Source of the DNA: Caulobacter sp. FWC2
GTDB taxonomy: Bacteria > Pseudomonadota > Alphaproteobacteria > Caulobacterales > Caulobacteraceae
Length of the DNA: 64,000 bases
NCBI RefSeq assembly: GCF_002742625.1
Contig: NZ_PEBF01000001.1
Coordinates: 992,001-1,056,000 of the forward strand
Direction: 5' to 3'
A model generated the notes under the pieces. That model saw nothing but the letters and a program-made list of their open reading frames with translations. It had not been told where the DNA came from and did no database searches. Position numbers and translations under genes: made by a program. Numbering within the stretch: position 1 is the first letter of the stretch; the number at the start of each line of letters is the position of its first letter. Shown here piece after piece: positions 8,533-17,896 of this stretch.

Positions 8533-10200
8533 ATGGCGCCGCTCTCATCCTCCCTGCAAGCCGATGCGCGGCCGATGCGCCTGATCCACGGGATCGTCGG
8601 CGCGGCCGCGGTGCTGGTGGTCGTCTCGATCCTAGGCAGCCTGGCCCTGATGCTGCTGGCCGCCCGCTCGGTGGACCGCAGCGACGACACTCACAACGTC
8701 GCCCTGGTCCGTCGCACGGTCTCGCGCACCCTGGACCGCCTGGAGCGCGAGCTGACCTCCGCGACGGTGTGGGACTCGGCCTATGTGGCGATGGGCTGGA
8801 AGCCCGACCTGGCCTGGGGCGACACCAATTTCGGGACCTACTACCGTCAGCAGTTCGGCCACGACGTCACCTTCGTCATGCAGTCGGGGCAGGTGGTCTA
8901 CGCGGCCGAGGCCGGCCAGCGCGTCCCGGTGCGAGCGCTGGGCGACTTCCCGGGTGAGGCCGCCCGCGTGGTCGCCGACGTGGCCGCCAAGGCCCGGATC
9001 GCGCGCCGCGAGGGGCGCGTCAGCATTGCCGGGGAAGTCACGCAAACCGGTCTGATGCGCGCCGACGGCCAGGTCTATCTGGTGGCCATCGCCGCCGTCA
9101 CGCCCGAGAGCGTGGCCGGATCCCATCGCTACGACGGTCCGCCGGCCGTGGTCGTGACCGCGCGCCGCCTGGACAAGGCCTTCGTGCACGGCTTCGCCAC
9201 CGACCTCGATCTGAAGGGCCTGGTCTTCGTCGACCAACCGCGCGACGCGACGCCGCGCGTGGCGCTCGACGATATCTACGGCCGCCCGATCGGCGCCCTG
9301 GCTTGGGCGGCGGAGCATCCTGGCCTGTCGCTGCTGAAGGGCTTGGCCCCCTGGATCGCCGCCGGCTTCCTGGTGCTGGCCGCCGCCGGCGCCATGCTGA
9401 CCCACCGGGTACTGGAGGCTCTGCGCAAGCTGGAGGCCGGGCGTCTGGACCTTCTGGCCGCCAAGGACGAGGCCGAGGCCGCCAACGCCGCCAAGACCCG
9501 CTTCCTGGCCAATATGAGCCACGAGGTCCGCACCCCGCTGAACGGCGTGCTGGGCATGGCCCAGGTGATGGCCGCCGACACGCTGAGCGACACCCAGGGC
9601 CGCCGCCTGAAGATCCTGCAGGAGTCCGGCCAGGCGCTGCTGGCCCTGCTCAACAGCATCCTCGACATCGCCCGCCTCGAAGCCGGCGCGGTGCGGCTGC
9701 GGACCGAGACCTTCGACCTGGCCGCCCTGGTCGAGGCCTCGTGCGCGGCCTTCTCCGGCGCGGCCATGGCCAAGAACCTCGAACTGACCGCCGACATCGC
9801 CCCCGAGCTGCGCGGCCGCTGGGTAGGCGACCCGATGCGCCTGCGCCAGGTGCTGGGCAACCTGATCGCCAACGCCGTCAAGTTCACCGACGACGGCGGC
9901 GTCACCGTCCGCGTCCGCCCCACGGCCAAGGGCCTGCGCTTTGAGGTCGAGGATACGGGCCTGGGCATCGCCGCCCAGGATCTGCCCGAGCTGTTCAAGA
10001 CCTTCTCCCAGGTCGACAGCTCCCTGACCCGCGCCCACGACGGGGCCGGCCTGGGCCTGTCCATCTGTCGCGAGCTGGTCGAACTGATGGGCGGTACGAT
10101 CGACGTCAACTCGACGCTGGGGCTGGGGTCCAGCTTCCACTTCGTCGCGCCGCTGATCCAGGCCGCGGCCGACCGGCCGACCTTGCGGGTGGTGGGGTAG
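8533..10200 (+). CDS. Hybrid-lacking sensor histidine kinase with CHASE4-like sensor domain
   Basis: This 555-residue kinase has a membrane segment at about 17-42 (VVVSILGSLALMLLAARSVD). A periplasmic CHASE4-like domain follows (ERELTSATVWDSAYVAMGWK, WGDTNFGTYYRQQFGHDVTF), then a second membrane segment near residue 275. The HisKA motif is FLANMSHEVRTPLNGVLGMA and the ATPase motifs are GNLIANAVKFT, DTGLGIA and GAGLGLSICRELVELMGG. There is no receiver domain and no regulator gene beside it, so it is an orphan whose partner is encoded elsewhere. ATG 8575 is an alternative start. Confidence 0.9.
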   Translation: MAPLSSSLQADARPMRLIHGIVGAAAVLVVVSILGSLALMLLAARSVDRSDDTHNVALVRRTVSRTLDRLERELTSATVWDSAYVAMGWKPDLAWGDTNFGTYYRQQFGHDVTFVMQSGQVVYAAEAGQRVPVRALGDFPGEAARVVADVAAKARIARREGRVSIAGEVTQTGLMRADGQVYLVAIAAVTPESVAGSHRYDGPPAVVVTARRLDKAFVHGFATDLDLKGLVFVDQPRDATPRVALDDIYGRPIGALAWAAEHPGLSLLKGLAPWIAAGFLVLAAAGAMLTHRVLEALRKLEAGRLDLLAAKDEAEAANAAKTRFLANMSHEVRTPLNGVLGMAQVMAADTLSDTQGRRLKILQESGQALLALLNSILDIARLEAGAVRLRTETFDLAALVEASCAAFSGAAMAKNLELTADIAPELRGRWVGDPMRLRQVLGNLIANAVKFTDDGGVTVRVRPTAKGLRFEVEDTGLGIAAQDLPELFKTFSQVDSSLTRAHDGAGLGLSICRELVELMGGTIDVNSTLGLGSSFHFVAPLIQAAADRPTLRVVG

Positions 10201-10230
10201 GAGGACGGGCCAAGCCTATACCCACCCCTA

Positions 10231-10263
10231 TCGTCATTCCCGCCCCTGTGGCGGGAATGACGA
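10231..10263. repeat. Perfect 13-bp inverted repeat (hairpin)
   Basis: TCGTCATTCCCGC and GCGGGAATGACGA are separated by seven bases. The hairpin lies 30 bp after the kinase gene with no T-run, so it is either a repeat-family hairpin (the TCATTCCCGC type common in many genomes) or an RNA-stabilising terminus. The rest of the 257-bp gap before the amine oxidase shows no gene. Confidence 0.8.
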
Positions 10264-10457
10264 GGAAATAGGAAGCTAGGTGTCGTCTTCGCTGCCTGCA
10301 CAGTTCGCACGCAGCCGGATCATCCTTATGCCGAGAAATCGAGGTCTTTGACGTCAAGGCTTGCTGAGCACCCCGCCACCCCTCGTCCAAACGCCCACCC
10401 CTGCTAGCCCTTAGCCACACCGTCGGATTCGACGGTTCTGTCGGGGACGGGCTTTCA

Positions 10458-12068
10458 ATGGAATTGGGTGCCAGAAACACTGGGGTTGGGGCGCCAACCA
10501 GGCGTCAGCTTCTATCGGCCATCGCCAAGGTCGGCGGCACGGCAGCGCTGTACCAGGCCATGACCACGCTGGGCCACGCGGCCGAGACCCAGTTCCATGG
10601 CCCGCCCAACCTGCAAGGCGCGCGGCCCGGCGCTTCGGTGATCGTGCTGGGCGCGGGCCTGGCCGGGATGCTGGCGGCGTTCGAGCTGACCAAGGCCGGC
10701 TACAAGGTCAAGATCCTGGAATTCCAGAACCGCGCCGGCGGCCGCAACTGGTCGCTGCGGGGTGGGGATACCTACACTGAGCTGGGCGGGGCGACCCAGA
10801 AGGTGGCCTTCTCGCCGGGCAATTACCTGAACCCCGGCCCCTGGCGGATCCCGCACCATCACCGCACCCTGCTGCACTACTGCAAGCAGTTCGGCGTGGC
10901 TCTGGAGCCGTTCATCCAGTTCAACCACTCCGGCTGGGTTCACTCGTCCCAGGCCTTCGACGGCAAGCCGGTGCGCTTCAACGCCGCCGCCGCCGACTTC
11001 GAGGGCAATATCGCCGAGCTGCTGGCCAAGTCGGTCAACGCCAAGGCCCTGGACGACACGGTCACCCAGGAAGACCGCGACAAGCTGCTGGAGGCCCTGA
11101 AGGGCTGGGGCATGCTGGACAACAACTACAAATATTCGGCCGGCCTGAAGGCTTCGGGCCATCGTGGCTTCGAGCGTCCGCCGGGTGGCGGCGTCAATGG
11201 CGCGCCGATCCCGTCGAAGGAGCTCTACAAGCTGCACGACGTGCTGGACCCGCAGGTCTGGACCTCGATGGCCTTCTTCATGGGCCACGAGATGCAGACC
11301 ACCATGTTCCAGCCGGTGGGCGGCATGGACATGATCGGCAAGGCCTTCGCCAAACAGGTCGAGAGCCTGATCACCTACGGCGCCAAGGTCAGCAAGATCG
11401 CCCAGGACGACAAGGGCGTGGTGGTGACCTATGCCGACACCGTCACGGGCAAGACCACCGACGCCAAGGCCGACTGGTGCGTCTGTACGATCCCGCTGGG
11501 CGTGCTGGGCCAGATGGACCTGCAAGTGACCGACGAGATGATGGCCGCCATCAAGGCCGTGCCCTATTCGGGCCAGGTCAAGATCGGCCTGGAGATGAAG
11601 CGCCGCTTCTGGGAAGAGGACGACTACATCTACGGCGGCCACAGCTTCACCGACCAGGAGATCGCCCTGATCTCCTATCCGAACAACAACATGTTCAAGG
11701 ACGGGCCGGCGGTGCTGCTGGGGGCCTTCGCCCGCGAGATGGGGGCCTATCGCCTGGCCGGCATGACGCCCGAGCAGCGGATCGAGGTGGCCCTGGCGCA
11801 GGGCTCGGTGATCCACCCCAAGAGCTACCGCCAGGAGTTCGCCAGCGGGGCCTCGGTGGCCTGGAGCCGGGTGCCCTGGACCCTGGGCTGCTGCGCCCGC
11901 TGGAGCGACGACGTCCGCAAGGAGCACTACCAGACCCTGGTCGGCATGGACCGCCGGATCGTGCTGGCCGGCGAGCACGCCAGCTATGTCGGCTGCTGGA
12001 TGGAGGGCGCGCTGCTGTCGTCCATCGACGCCATCACCCGTCTGCACAAGCGCGCGCTGGAGGCTTGA
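10458..12068 (+). CDS. Flavin monoamine oxidase family protein, probably Tat-exported
   Basis: This 536-residue FAD amine oxidase has an N-terminus with TRRQLLSAIAKVGGTAALYQ, which looks like a Tat signal. The Rossmann motif is VIVLGAGLAGMLAAFELTKA, followed by QNRAGGRNWSLRGG for FAD binding. The C-terminal FAD segment is IVLAGEHASYVGCWMEGALL. The enzyme should oxidise a C-N bond of an amine or amino acid in the periplasm. The cytochrome c gene six bases downstream suggests electrons pass to the respiratory chain rather than to oxygen; that is an inference from the pairing. The substrate is unknown. Confidence 0.88.
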   Translation: MELGARNTGVGAPTRRQLLSAIAKVGGTAALYQAMTTLGHAAETQFHGPPNLQGARPGASVIVLGAGLAGMLAAFELTKAGYKVKILEFQNRAGGRNWSLRGGDTYTELGGATQKVAFSPGNYLNPGPWRIPHHHRTLLHYCKQFGVALEPFIQFNHSGWVHSSQAFDGKPVRFNAAAADFEGNIAELLAKSVNAKALDDTVTQEDRDKLLEALKGWGMLDNNYKYSAGLKASGHRGFERPPGGGVNGAPIPSKELYKLHDVLDPQVWTSMAFFMGHEMQTTMFQPVGGMDMIGKAFAKQVESLITYGAKVSKIAQDDKGVVVTYADTVTGKTTDAKADWCVCTIPLGVLGQMDLQVTDEMMAAIKAVPYSGQVKIGLEMKRRFWEEDDYIYGGHSFTDQEIALISYPNNNMFKDGPAVLLGAFAREMGAYRLAGMTPEQRIEVALAQGSVIHPKSYRQEFASGASVAWSRVPWTLGCCARWSDDVRKEHYQTLVGMDRRIVLAGEHASYVGCWMEGALLSSIDAITRLHKRALEA

Positions 12069-12073
12069 GGATC

Positions 12074-12508
12074 ATGCGGAAGCTCATCTTGACGGCCGCG
12101 CTGGCCGTGGCGCTCCCCGCCGCGGCCCAGACCCCGGCCCAGGCCCCCGTCTCTGGCGGCGGCGACACCGGCGGCGGCATCGTCCGGGCGGTCAAGCCGG
12201 TGACCGGCGAGCAGGTCTATGGCGCGGTCTGCCAGGCCTGCCACATGGCCGACGCCAAGGGCGCGACGGGGGCGGGGACCATTCCGGCCCTGGCCAACAA
12301 TCCGAAACTGGCCGGGGCGGCCTATCCGATCATGATCGTGACGGGCGGCAAGGGCGCGATGCCGGGCTTCGTCGGGACCTTGAGCAACGCCCAGATGGCC
12401 GAGGCGGTGACCTATGTCCGCACCCACTTCGGCAATGCCTACGCCAAGCCGGTGACCGAGGCGGATGTCGCGAAGCTGGCCAAGCCGCCGAGCGCCGGGG
12501 GGCACTGA
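12074..12508 (+). CDS. Exported c-type cytochrome
   Basis: This 144-residue protein has a Sec signal peptide (MRKLILTAALAVALPAAAQ), then a single haem-binding CQACH motif and an axial Met candidate in GGKGAMPGFVGTLS. The arrangement is typical of class I cytochromes c. It follows the amine oxidase by six bases, so the two are very likely an operon with this protein as electron acceptor. A type A palindromic element follows the stop directly. Confidence 0.9.
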   Translation: MRKLILTAALAVALPAAAQTPAQAPVSGGGDTGGGIVRAVKPVTGEQVYGAVCQACHMADAKGATGAGTIPALANNPKLAGAAYPIMIVTGGKGAMPGFVGTLSNAQMAEAVTYVRTHFGNAYAKPVTEADVAKLAKPPSAGGH

Positions 12509-12514
12509 GGCTTA

Positions 12515-12635
12515 GATGCTCCCCCGCGCTGCGGGGGAGCTGTCGCGGAGCGACTGAGGGGGCCAATGCGGCCTATTTCCAGCTAGCCCCCTCCGGCCCT
12601 CTGGGCCACCTCCCCCGCGTCGCGGGGGAGGATCT
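12515..12635. repeat. Composite palindromic element, type A
   Basis: The order of parts is the same as in 4361-4480: gatgctcccccgcgctgcgg and ggagctgtcgcggagcgact, a core, then agccccctccggccctctgg and gggggaggatct. It lies between two convergent genes (cytochrome c and the aldehyde dehydrogenase), where it could end transcription from both sides. Confidence 0.9.
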
Positions 12636-12648
12636 TGAAGGCTCCGGC

Positions 12649-14232
12649 CTAGGCCAGCTTCACCTTCCCATCGACCCGGCGAGCGATGCCCAGCGGATTC
12701 TCCGTCCGCAGCTCCGCCGGCAGCAGGGCTTCCGGCAGGTTCTGGTAGCTGACCGGGCGCAGGAAGCGCGCGATGGCCAGGGTGCCGACCGAGGTGGTGC
12801 GGCCGTCCGAGGTCGACGGGAACGGGCCGCCGTGGACCATGGCGTTGGCCACTTCCACCCCGGTGCCGAAGCCGTTGACCAGGATGCGGCCGGCCTTCAG
12901 CTCCAGCGCCGGCAGCAGGGCGGCGGTGATGGCGTGGTCGGCCTCTTCCAGGTGGATGGCGATGGTCAGTTGGCCTTCCAGGGCGTCGATGACCTTGGCC
13001 AGTTCGGCCTCGTCAGACGCGCGGACGACCACCGAGGCGGCGCCGAAGACCTCCTCGTGCAGGTGCGGATTGGCCAGGAAGTCGGCGGCCTTGACGCTGA
13101 ACAGGGCCGCGCGGCCGGTGTGGCTGCCGTCCGCGCCGGGCAGGCCGCGCGCCACGGTGGTGACCGCCTTGTCCTGCGAGAGGGCGTCGACGCCATGGGC
13201 GAAGGCCTGGCATATGCCGGGGGTCAGCATGACGGCGGCCGGGGCGGCCTCCACCACCTTGCCGGCGGCCTCGACGAAGGCGTCCAGCTCGGGGCCGTCG
13301 ATCGCCAGGATCAGGCCGGGATTGGTGCAGAACTGGCCCGCGCCCAGGGTCAGGGCGGCCACGAAGTCCGGGGCGATCTTGTCGCCGCGCGCCTTGAGAG
13401 CGGCCGGCAGCAGGATCACCGGATTGATGCTGCTCATCTCGGCATAGAACGGGATCGGCTCGGGCCGGCCCTGGGCGACGGCCAGCAGGGCCAGACCGCC
13501 CCGGCGCGAACCGGTGAAGCCGGCGGCCTTGACGCGCGGATCGGCGACCAGGGCGACGCCCATCTCGTAGCCGCTGTCGTGGATCATCGAGAACACGCCC
13601 GGGTGCAGGCCGACCGAGGCGACGGCGGCCTGGATGGCGCGGCCGATCAGCTCCGAGGTCCCGGGGTGAGCCGGGTGGGCCTTGACGATGACCGGGCAGC
13701 CGGCCGCCAGGGCCGAGGCGGTGTCGCCGCCGGCCACCGAGAAGGCCAGCGGGAAGTTGCTGGCCCCGAACACGGCCACGGGACCCAGCGGCACGTTGCG
13801 CAGGCGCAGGTCGGGACGCGGCAGCGGCTTGCGGTCCGGCATGGCCGGGTCGATGCGGGCTTCCAGGAAGCCGCCGTCGCGCAGCACACTGGCGAACAGG
13901 CGCAGTTGGCCGGTCGTGCGACCCCGCTCGCCTTCGAGGCGGGCGCGGGGCAGGCCGGTCTCGGCCATGACGCGGACGATCAGGTCATCGCCGATCGCCT
14001 CGATATGCTCGGCGATGGCTTCGAGGAAGGTGGCGCGGGTCTCGTAGGGCAGGGCCCGGTACGGCCCGAACGCTTCGGCGGCCAGGGCCGCGGCCTGGTC
14101 GATATCGGCCTTGGTCGCGCCGCCGAACGCGGGCGCCAGGGTCTCGCCGGTCGCCGGATTGACGCCCTTGATTTCGCCGTGGGTTCCCTTGCGGCTTTCG
14201 CCGCCGATCAGAAGCTCGCCCGTCAGATGCAC
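12649..14232 (-). CDS. Aldehyde dehydrogenase, 2,5-dioxovalerate (ketoglutarate semialdehyde) dehydrogenase type
   Basis: This NAD(P)-dependent dehydrogenase of about 527 residues belongs to the ketoglutarate-semialdehyde branch. Visible features are [40 protein letters not shown] for cofactor binding, FTGSRRGG, the Glu in [18 protein letters not shown], and the catalytic Cys in [12 protein letters not shown]. This branch serves oxidative pentose or hexarate breakdown to 2-oxoglutarate. I prefer GTG 14232 ([12 protein letters not shown]), where family similarity begins; ATG 14286 would add 18 residues. Confidence 0.88.
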   Translation of the reverse strand: MHLTGELLIGGESRKGTHGEIKGVNPATGETLAPAFGGATKADIDQAAALAAEAFGPYRALPYETRATFLEAIAEHIEAIGDDLIVRVMAETGLPRARLEGERGRTTGQLRLFASVLRDGGFLEARIDPAMPDRKPLPRPDLRLRNVPLGPVAVFGASNFPLAFSVAGGDTASALAAGCPVIVKAHPAHPGTSELIGRAIQAAVASVGLHPGVFSMIHDSGYEMGVALVADPRVKAAGFTGSRRGGLALLAVAQGRPEPIPFYAEMSSINPVILLPAALKARGDKIAPDFVAALTLGAGQFCTNPGLILAIDGPELDAFVEAAGKVVEAAPAAVMLTPGICQAFAHGVDALSQDKAVTTVARGLPGADGSHTGRAALFSVKAADFLANPHLHEEVFGAASVVVRASDEAELAKVIDALEGQLTIAIHLEEADHAITAALLPALELKAGRILVNGFGTGVEVANAMVHGGPFPSTSDGRTTSVGTLAIARFLRPVSYQNLPEALLPAELRTENPLGIARRVDGKVKLA

Positions 14233-14336
14233 GTTCGTCGTCCCGCAGTGATTGGTTTCAGTCGGTATAGATGGGAGCGCTAACATGACAAGTCCATGCG
14301 CGCATCGGCGGGATCAGGCGTAGAAGGGGCTGAACC

Positions 14337-15233
14337 GTGCCGGAGGTGCCCTTGAAAGCCCGTTTCGCCGACGCCGCCAAGGCCTTGTTCGAGATTCCCG
14401 GCGGTCCCCACGTGGATTTCACGAAACCGGCGGGCGAGCCGGCCCTGGCCGCGCCGGACTCGGTGTCGTGGCGGGTGTTCAAGAACCCCGTGGCGCTGTT
14501 CGTCGGCGGGGTGACGGCGGTGATCCTGGAACTGGCCGAGCCGCGCGTGCGGACAGGGGTGTGGGAGCATTCCAGCTTCCGCGCCGACCCGATGACCCGG
14601 CTGAAGCGCACGGGTCTGGCGGCCATGGTCACGGTCTATGGCGCCCGCTCGACCGCCGAGGCGATGATCGCCGGGGTTGGCCGCCAGCACGCGCGGGTCG
14701 GCGGTGTGACGCCGGGCGGGGAGGCCTACCAGGCCTCCGACGTGGCGCTGCTGGACTGGGTGCAGGCCACGGCCAGTTTCGGGTTCCTGAGCGCCTATCA
14801 CACGCTGGTCGCGCCGCTTTCGACTGAGGACCGCGACCGGTTCTACGCCGAGGCGGGGCCGGCCGCGCGGCTCTACGGCGCGTTGGGCGCCCCGGCGTCC
14901 GAAGCCGCCTGGGAGGCCCAGCTGGCGGCGATGCTGCCGAGGCTGGAGCGGTCGGACATCGTGCTGGAGTTTCTGCACCTGATGCGCGGGGTGAAGGTCG
15001 CTGGGCCGCTGAGCCGCCTGCAGCATCCGCTGATACGGGCGGCCGTGGGGCTCGTGCCGGAGGAGGTGAGGGCGGTGCTGGGGCTGGGGCGGGAATGGCT
15101 GCCGAGGCCGCTGGAATTCCCGGTGATCCGCGCGGCGGCGAGGCTCGCTGATAGGACACCGATCCCCGGCGCGCCGCCGTGGGAGGCGAGTGTGCGGATG
15201 GGGCTGCCAGGGAACTGGTTGTATCGGCGCTGA
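14337..15233 (+). CDS. Oxygenase MpaB family protein (DUF2236)
   Basis: This 298-residue protein has the DUF2236 pattern: FKNPVALFVGGVTAVILELA, VRTGVWEHSSFRADPMTRLK, VTVYGARSTAEAMIAGVGR, and HARVGGVTPGGEAYQASDVA followed by LLDWVQAT. His residues in these motifs coordinate haem b in characterised members such as latex-clearing and MpaB-type oxygenases. The start is GTG 14337; TTG 14352 is also possible. It is divergent from the dehydrogenase gene and followed by a palindromic element. The substrate is unknown. Confidence 0.87.
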   Translation: MPEVPLKARFADAAKALFEIPGGPHVDFTKPAGEPALAAPDSVSWRVFKNPVALFVGGVTAVILELAEPRVRTGVWEHSSFRADPMTRLKRTGLAAMVTVYGARSTAEAMIAGVGRQHARVGGVTPGGEAYQASDVALLDWVQATASFGFLSAYHTLVAPLSTEDRDRFYAEAGPAARLYGALGAPASEAAWEAQLAAMLPRLERSDIVLEFLHLMRGVKVAGPLSRLQHPLIRAAVGLVPEEVRAVLGLGREWLPRPLEFPVIRAAARLADRTPIPGAPPWEASVRMGLPGNWLYRR

Positions 15234-15241
15234 GGCCCAAT

Positions 15242-15363
15242 AGATCCTCCCCCGCGATGCGGGGGAGGTGGCCCCGAGGGCCGGAGGGGGCGAGCTCTGC
15301 CTATGCCGTGAAGGCCCCCTCAGTCGCTCCGCGACAGCTCCCCCGCAACGCGGGGGAGCATCT
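15242..15363. repeat. Composite palindromic element, type A (reverse orientation)
   Basis: It reads agatcctcccccgcgatgcg, gggccggagggggcgagctc, a core, then ggccccctcagtcgctccgc and gggggagcatct. That is the reverse complement of the 4361 and 12515 arrangement. It lies between two convergent genes and ends two bases from the SDR stop codon. Confidence 0.9.
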
Positions 15364-15364
15364 C

Positions 15365-16117
15365 TTAGATCGACTGCCCGTCGTCCACGGTGAACACGCT
15401 GCCGGTCACCGCCCGCGCGGCGTCGGAGCACAGGTAGAGGGCCGTCGCGGTCAGGTCCTCCTCCTCCATCAGCCGCCGGCGCGGGAAGCCGGCGACCAGC
15501 TTTTGGCCGCCCTCGCTGTCGAACCAGTCGCTGTTCAGCTCGGTGCGGATATAGCCGGGGCAGAGGACGTTGACGTTGATGCCCTTGCGGATCCACTCCC
15601 GCGCCAGGCTCTTGCCCAGCATGGCGGTGGCGGCCTTGGACGTGCAGTAGGCCGTCAGCCCCGGCAGCGCCTTGTGCGCCCCGATCGAGGCGACCAGCAG
15701 GATCCGCCCGCGCGCGCTCGCCTCCGATCCAGCCTTGATCATCCGCCGCGCGCCCTCGCGGGCGGTCAGGAACACGCCCCGGGTGTTGACGCCCATGACC
15801 TTGTCGAAATCCTCGGCGGCGATGTCCAGGGCCAGGCCCTGGATGCTGATGCCGGCATTGGCGATCACCGCGTCGGGCGCGCCCAACCGGGCCTCGATGG
15901 CGTCGTAGCCGGCGATGATCGAGCCCTCGTCCTCGACGTCCATGGCGAAGGCGGCCGCGTTGGGGCCGATTTCGGCGACCAGGTCGGCCAGCCGGTCGGC
16001 GCGACGGGCGGCCACGGCGACCCGGGCCCCGGCGGCGGCGGCGCGGCGGGCCAGATGCGCCCCGATGCCGGACGAGGCCCCGGTGATCAGCACGGTTCTT
16101 CCGCTGAGGTCGGTCAT
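15365..16117 (-). CDS. SDR family NAD(P)-dependent oxidoreductase
   Basis: This 250-residue classical short-chain dehydrogenase has the TGASSGIGAHLARRA cofactor motif, NAGIS, a Ser in ILLVASIGAHKALPG, and YCTSKAA carrying the catalytic Tyr and Lys. LCPGYIRTELNSDW follows, and the C-terminal VTGSVFTVDDGQSI is typical. The length is normal. The substrate cannot be read from the sequence. It is divergent from the GTA cluster, with about 190 bp between them. Confidence 0.93.
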   Translation of the reverse strand: MTDLSGRTVLITGASSGIGAHLARRAAAAGARVAVAARRADRLADLVAEIGPNAAAFAMDVEDEGSIIAGYDAIEARLGAPDAVIANAGISIQGLALDIAAEDFDKVMGVNTRGVFLTAREGARRMIKAGSEASARGRILLVASIGAHKALPGLTAYCTSKAATAMLGKSLAREWIRKGINVNVLCPGYIRTELNSDWFDSEGGQKLVAGFPRRRLMEEEDLTATALYLCSDAARAVTGSVFTVDDGQSI

Positions 16118-16305
16118 GGTCGCTCCCTTTTTCCCTCAGGGTGGCCGGCCGGCGTGGCTCTGTCGAGCCGCCCCTGGCGTCAAGCACGGGGATTGAAGCC
16201 GCTGGATCCCCGGCGTTGGCGAAACGGAAAGCCGTGAAATCAACGGCTTGTCACTTTTATGGTCCGCTGGATCATCGGAGCCCGCTGGCGCCGTACCTTT
16301 GTGTC

Positions 16306-16761
16306 ATGGCCGAAAGAAGCGAAGAGATCGAAGCCCTGCTGGTCGCGGTCGAGGACATGGTGGCGGCGTTCTACGCTGTTTCCGTGGTCGAAGCCGTCGA
16401 CGCCGCCGAGGGCAAGTCGGGCGAGGCCCGCGTGAAGGCCGCCGGGGAGATCTCCAAGGCCGGCCGTTACCTGAAACTGTTCCGTGGGACCGGGACGCGG
16501 GCCGTGAAGGCCATCGCCGCCCTGCCGGGTCGCCAGCGCGACACCGCCCCGGACGCCGAGGAGAGCGCGATGAATGATGACGACTCCCGATGGACTCCCG
16601 AGCGTATCGCCGAACTTCACGCCAAGGTGCGCGAGCGCATGGACAAGTTTGTCGGATCCCTCGAGTTTAAACGCATGGCTTCTCGCGAGCTCGCCAAGTC
16701 TGATCGAGCGGTGGCTGCCGACCCTGCGGTTCAGGGAAAACCATCAACTCCCGCCCCCTGA
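16306..16761 (+). CDS. GTA gp1-like small terminase / packaging protein candidate
   Basis: This 151-residue, charged, mostly helical protein starts at ATG 16306 (MAERSEEIEALLVAVEDMVA). The middle part EARVKAAGEISKAGRYLKLF resembles the N-terminal helices of small proteins encoded just before GTA TerL. The C-terminal third (SRWTPERIAELHAKVRERMD) is Lys/Arg-rich. It overlaps the chosen TerL start by more than 100 bases in another frame, so start and stop positions in this overlap need care. The packaging role is inferred from position only. Confidence 0.72.
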   Translation: MAERSEEIEALLVAVEDMVAAFYAVSVVEAVDAAEGKSGEARVKAAGEISKAGRYLKLFRGTGTRAVKAIAALPGRQRDTAPDAEESAMNDDDSRWTPERIAELHAKVRERMDKFVGSLEFKRMASRELAKSDRAVAADPAVQGKPSTPAP

Positions 16762-17896
16762 CGCCTGGGCGACCTGGCTGTTCCTGGGCGGACGCGGCGC
16801 GGGCAAGACCTTCGCCGGCGCGGCCTGGATGATCGAGCAGGCGGAGACCGGCGGACGACTGGCCCTGGTCGGGCCGACCTTTCACGACGTGCGCGAGGTG
16901 ATGATCGAAGGCCCGTCCGGTCTTCGCGCCTTGTCGCCGCCGGACGCGCGCCCCCGCTGGGAAGCCTCCCGCCGGCGCCTGGTCTGGCCCAATGGCGCGA
17001 CGGCCTACGCCTTTTCGGCGGAGGATCCCGACAGCCTGCGCGGGCCGCAGTTCCACGCCGCCTGGGCCGACGAGTTCTGCGCCTGGCCCAAGCCCGCCGA
17101 GACCCTGGCCATGCTGCGCTTTGGCCTGCGGCTGGGGGAAGATCCGCGCCTGGTCGTCACCTCGACGCCGCGGCCGATCCGGGCGCTGAAGACCCTGATC
17201 GCCGAGCCCGGCGTGGCCATGACCCGGGCCGGAACCAGCGCCAACGCCGGCAACCTGGCGCCGGCGTTCCTGCGAACGCTGGAGACCCTCTACGGCGGCA
17301 CGCGCCTGGCCGCCCAGGAGCTGGACGGGATCATCGTCGAGACCGACGGCGGCCTGTTCCGGGCCGAGGACTTGGCGCGCTGCCGGGCGGCCAGGCCCGC
17401 GCGCTTCGACCGCGTGGTGGTGGCGGTGGACCCGCCGGCCACCGCCACCGGCGACGCCTGCGGGATCGTGGTGGTGGGACGGCGCGACGACCGCGCCTTC
17501 GTGCTGGCCGACGAGACCGCGCGGGGCCTGTCGCCCGCCGGCTGGGCCGCGAAGGCGGTGGCCGCCGCGCGCGCCTGGCCCGCCGACGCCCTTGTGGCCG
17601 AGGCCAACCAGGGCGGCGACATGGTCCGCTCGGTCCTGGCCCAGGCCGATCCGCCGTGCCGCGTGAAACTGGTCCGCGCGAGCGTGGGCAAGCGGGCTCG
17701 CGCCGAGCCGGTGGCGGCCCTGTACGAGCAGGGCCGCGTGCTCCACTGCGGCGCGTTCGTGGCGCTTGAGGAGGAGCTGATGGCCCTGGGCTCGGGGGAT
17801 CTCGAGCACAGTCCCGATCGGGCGGATGCCCTGGTCTGGGCGGTGAGCGAGTTGATGCTGGGTGGACGGAAGGCGCCGAGGTTGAGGGCGCTCTAA
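16649..17896 (+). CDS. GTA large terminase (TerL, packaging ATPase-nuclease)
   Basis: This protein of about 415 residues pumps DNA into GTA heads. The Walker A motif is FLGGRGAGKTFAGAAWM, the Walker B region is FHAAWADEFCAWPKP, and the coupling segment is LVVTSTPRPI. The C-terminal nuclease has VVVAVDPPATATGDACGI as its first acidic motif and SPDRADALVWAVSELML near the end. The frame opens at ATG 16574, but family similarity begins around NAWLLASSPSLIERW, so TTG 16649 is preferred. Its stop overlaps the stop of the convergent DUF559 gene. Confidence 0.9.
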   Translation: MSDPSSLNAWLLASSPSLIERWLPTLRFRENHQLPPPDAWATWLFLGGRGAGKTFAGAAWMIEQAETGGRLALVGPTFHDVREVMIEGPSGLRALSPPDARPRWEASRRRLVWPNGATAYAFSAEDPDSLRGPQFHAAWADEFCAWPKPAETLAMLRFGLRLGEDPRLVVTSTPRPIRALKTLIAEPGVAMTRAGTSANAGNLAPAFLRTLETLYGGTRLAAQELDGIIVETDGGLFRAEDLARCRAARPARFDRVVVAVDPPATATGDACGIVVVGRRDDRAFVLADETARGLSPAGWAAKAVAAARAWPADALVAEANQGGDMVRSVLAQADPPCRVKLVRASVGKRARAEPVAALYEQGRVLHCGAFVALEEELMALGSGDLEHSPDRADALVWAVSELMLGGRKAPRLRAL

